DNA of 54,249 nt. Origin: Clostridium sp. CS001. GTDB taxonomy: Bacteria > Bacillota > Clostridia > Clostridiales > Clostridiaceae. Below are positions 52,117-54,249 of this stretch, piece by piece. Positions within the stretch are counted from its first letter, which is position 1. The number at the start of each line of letters is the position of its first letter. Where the stretch lies: assembly GCF_020443565.1 (NCBI RefSeq), contig NZ_JAIZZN010000027.1:1-54249 (forward strand), written 5' to 3'. The notes beneath the pieces were generated by a model. That model saw only the letters and a program-made list of their open reading frames with translations, had not been told where the DNA came from and searched no databases. The position numbers were made by a program, and so were the translations under genes.

Positions 52117-53157
52117 TTAGTGAGTTGATTTTTTTCTGAAACCATAGTGGGTTGAAACTGTTCTTCCAATACTATGAATTTTACCTGTTATGCATCCACG
52201 GCAGTGAGCAGGAGTATCTCCTGTGCATATTTTACCTGGATATAGTGCATAATGTTTTCTATAGTCACCCTCAGTTACGTTAGGCATAACTACATTTGCA
52301 CCACTTTGCAAAGCCATTAGCCTTCCATCTTTATTTAAGGATTCCATAGCTGTTGTTGCAGGAATGTTGATGTCTGGTAAGAGTAAACGCATTATAGCCA
52401 TAACCTTAAGTGCCATAGTTAAGTCTTTACCCTTAGCATCTGCAAGGGGTGTGTCTTCATTTGGAATAAAAGGACCAATTCCTAACATGTCAGCATTTAT
52501 TTTTTTGAAAAATAATATATCATCCGCATAGGAGTCTATAGTTTGGTTTGGAAGACCAACCATAATGCCTGATCCAACTTCAAAGCCCAATTCTTTTAAC
52601 GTAGTTAAGCAGTTTAATCTGTTCTCATGACTCATACCCGGGTCAAGTTCTTCATATAACTTTGCATCAGTTGTTTCAATCCTTAGAAGATACCTATCAG
52701 CTCCAGCATCTTTAAAAGCTTGATATTCCTCATTGGTTCTTTCTCCAATACTTAAAGTTATAGCCAAATCTAAAGACTTTATAGCTTTTATTATTTCAAC
52801 AATCCTATCACTAGTGAAATAATCGTCTTCGCCACCTTGAAGGACTATAGTTTTATAGCCATAGGACTTGGCCTTAGTTGCAAAGTCTAAAATTTGTTCA
52901 TTTGTTAATCTATATCTAATTACATTTTTATTGTCGCGTCTAAGCCCACAGTAAAGGCAGTTTCTCTTGCATATATTAGTAAACTCAATAAGTCCCCTAA
53001 GATGAATTTCATCACCTAAATATTCTTTTCGAACCTCATCCGCAGCTTTAAATATTTGTTGGTTTACACTATTAGTGCTTAGTAGAGCGATAATTTCTTT
53101 TTTGCTCAATTTATGTTTTGTTTCTGCTTTATTTATTAGTTCTAATAATTCTGTCAT
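52117..53157 (-). CDS. hydE: [FeFe]-hydrogenase maturation radical SAM protein HydE
   Basis: 346 residues. Radical-SAM cluster motif C-x3-C-x2-C at Cys63, Cys67 and Cys70 (NICKRNCLYCGLRRDN), followed by the HydE-typical RYRLTNEQIL, TIVLQGGEDDY, RIETTD, MVGLPNQT and TAMESL segments. A second cysteine group near the C-terminus (KICTGDTPAHCRGCI) matches the non-essential cluster of HydE. It makes part of the organic ligand of the H-cluster together with HydF and HydG, which are not in the window. GGAGGT precedes the ATG. Monocistronic. Confidence 0.95.
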   Translation of the reverse strand: MTELLELINKAETKHKLSKKEIIALLSTNSVNQQIFKAADEVRKEYLGDEIHLRGLIEFTNICKRNCLYCGLRRDNKNVIRYRLTNEQILDFATKAKSYGYKTIVLQGGEDDYFTSDRIVEIIKAIKSLDLAITLSIGERTNEEYQAFKDAGADRYLLRIETTDAKLYEELDPGMSHENRLNCLTTLKELGFEVGSGIMVGLPNQTIDSYADDILFFKKINADMLGIGPFIPNEDTPLADAKGKDLTMALKVMAIMRLLLPDINIPATTAMESLNKDGRLMALQSGANVVMPNVTEGDYRKHYALYPGKICTGDTPAHCRGCITGKIHSIGRTVSTHYGFRKKSTH

Positions 53158-53497
53158 TATGTTACCTCCTTGTATTTCTGTGGAGAGAATAACAGTTATA
53201 AACTGCTTTGCTCTTTAATATACTGTTATATCTATCATAATATTATAAAAAATATATGTAAAGATAAAATAAACAAAATATCATGATATTTTAATAAATT
53301 TAGTGTTATACTAATATGATAATTGTGTTCATATAGATTCTTGAACAGCTTAAAAGCTTAGCTTTAGAATTGTTGACTTGGCAAAAGAAAAATGCTACTA
53401 TAAAAATGAAGTATTATTGTATTCAATTTGAGTTAGAACAATAAAAATCCATCTGTTTAGCGTGAGCTATTCTAGATATTAAAAGGGGAGATTATTT
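53158..53497. other. hydE / glutaredoxin divergent intergenic region
   Basis: 340 nt of AT-rich DNA without a credible gene. It must contain both promoters. TATACT near 53308 is a possible -10 for a rightward transcript but lacks a good -35. No riboswitch or palindrome of note was seen. Confidence 0.5.
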
Positions 53498-53728
53498 ATG
53501 AATAAAGTTGAAATTTATACAAGTGATACTTGTGGATTTTGCCACGAGGCTAAAGATTTTTTTAAAGCAAATAGTATCGAATACACAGAGCACAATATTT
53601 CTACAGACATAGAAGCAAAAAAGGAACTTATAAAAAAGGGCTATAGATCAGTACCTGTTATAAATATAAACGGTGAAGAAATGATGGGTTTTGATAAGGA
53701 AAAAGTAACTACTTTATTAGGATTATAA
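53498..53728 (+). CDS. Glutaredoxin-like thiol reductase
   Basis: 76 residues, a minimal thioredoxin fold. The redox motif is Cys12-Gly-Phe-Cys15 in SDTCGFCHEA, and the cis-proline is in SVPVININGEE. Length and motif match the NrdH/YruB-like glutaredoxins of clostridia, which have no glutathione and are probably reduced by a thioredoxin reductase. AAAGGGGAGA precedes the ATG. It ends at a terminator just before the next rrn promoter. Confidence 0.9.
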   Translation: MNKVEIYTSDTCGFCHEAKDFFKANSIEYTEHNISTDIEAKKELIKKGYRSVPVININGEEMMGFDKEKVTTLLGL

Positions 53729-53795
53729 AAGCTATTAAATAAACACATATATATTTATTATAAAAATACAAAAATATTTTAAATAAGTTATTACG

Positions 53796-53842
53796 CATAG
53801 CCGATAGATACTCCCAAATAGATATTTATTGGCTATGTTTTA
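53796..53842 (+). terminator. terminator after the glutaredoxin-like gene
   Basis: CATAGCCGATAGATA (53796-53810) pairs along its full length with TATTTATTGGCTATG (53823-53837), counting two G-U pairs, followed by TTTT. Confidence 0.82.
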
Positions 53843-53889
53843 TTTAATAAAATTGTAGATTACAATATTAAATATAATAAATTTTAATA

Positions 53890-53918
53890 TTGACATGGCT
53901 GGGGTTAACTGATAGAAT
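53890..53918 (+). promoter_or_regulatory. rrn operon promoter
   Basis: TTGACA (53890-53895), 17-nt spacer, TAGAAT (53913-53918), about 240 nt upstream of 16S rRNA. The leader then contains GGTCTTTGAAAATTAAAC (from 53961), a boxA-like antitermination region typical of clostridial rrn leaders, and stems at 54043-54069 and 54083-54119 that may take part in processing. Confidence 0.85.
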
Positions 53919-54155
53919 GAAAAAGGTAGTGGTTTCATAGACAAGCTATTATTATAAATTGGTCTTTGAAAATTAAACAGAGAAATAGGTAAAGAAACGA
54001 AATAATATTTCGTTAAACCAGTTAATTACTTTAGCAAAAAGTAATTCTTAGTTATAAACTAAGAGAATTGTAATGAGCTTGCGTACCAACTAACGTTGGT
54101 GACCAACCTAACAGTTGGCGCAGATTATAACATTTCAATAAAAAGTGTAAACTTT

Positions 54156-54249
<94 letters not shown>

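Overview
The window is AT-rich (roughly 70% A+T by eye) chromosomal DNA of a spore-forming anaerobe, most likely Clostridium sensu stricto or a close relative. The evidence is pyruvate:ferredoxin oxidoreductase, the [FeFe]-hydrogenase maturase HydE, a clostridial flavodiiron protein, a CotJ spore-coat operon, cyanophycin genes, a 2-hydroxyacyl-CoA-dehydratase-type protein with its activase, and strong AGGAGG ribosome-binding sites. It is the interval between two rRNA operons in the same orientation: it opens in the 3' end of a 23S gene followed by 5S, and closes with an rrn promoter, leader and the first bases of a 16S gene. No tRNA or CRISPR array was seen.

Layout. 0.5-8.2 kb: second-messenger and signalling genes (HD-GYP phosphodiesterase, TPR-GGDEF cyclase, CheY, and a protein joining MshEN-type repeats to a CheX-like phosphatase domain) with a triple-rhodanese lipoprotein and an integral membrane protein between them. 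8.3-11.6 kb: TetR regulator and a cytosolic multi-PAS histidine kinase. 11.7-13.9 kb, minus strand: a short 55-residue membrane protein and an ECF sigma/anti-sigma/two-membrane-protein operon. 14.1-17.8 kb: MarR regulator, AhpD-like CxxC protein, dihydrolipoyl dehydrogenase carrying its own lipoyl domain, and lipoate-protein ligase, with a palindrome lying over the promoter. 18-21.7 kb: YhhN-type membrane protein, pentapeptide-repeat protein, MsrB, pirin, flavin reductase. 21.8-31 kb: mostly spore-related genes (CAP-domain lipoprotein, Met/Asn/Tyr-rich coat-like protein, cotJABC, cyanophycin synthetase and cyanophycinase), with a 3-methyladenine glycosylase and an IS607-type element inserted just before cphA. 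That element keeps an intact tnpB and a wrecked tnpA.

31-40 kb: flavodiiron protein, small DUF3787-like protein, PFOR, threonine aldolase, then a Crp-type regulator divergent from a cupin and a two-gene permease whose second half ends in a ferredoxin domain. 40-45 kb, minus strand: an ABC exporter (ATPase plus two permeases) with a NarL-type two-component system, the gene order of Bacillus LnrLMN-LnrJK. 45-54 kb: htpG under a perfect CIRCE element, an ABM-family monooxygenase-like protein, a divergent pair resembling the double-cubane protein and its ATP-dependent reductase, a Cache chemoreceptor, HydE and a glutaredoxin-like protein.

How they fit together. Much of the gene content deals with oxidants and low-potential electrons in an anaerobe (FDP, MsrB, the AhpD/lipoamide set, glutaredoxin, PFOR, HydE, the double-cubane pair), with spore coat and storage-polymer genes and several sensory systems. 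The most distinctive candidates for a new system are the self-contained lipoamide redox set at 14-18 kb, the MshEN-CheX/CheY pair at 7 kb, the TnpB element whose predicted guide is the start of cphA, and the Crp/cupin/split-permease-ferredoxin locus at 38-40 kb. Starts were moved downstream of the longest open frame wherever a good ribosome-binding site decided the matter.
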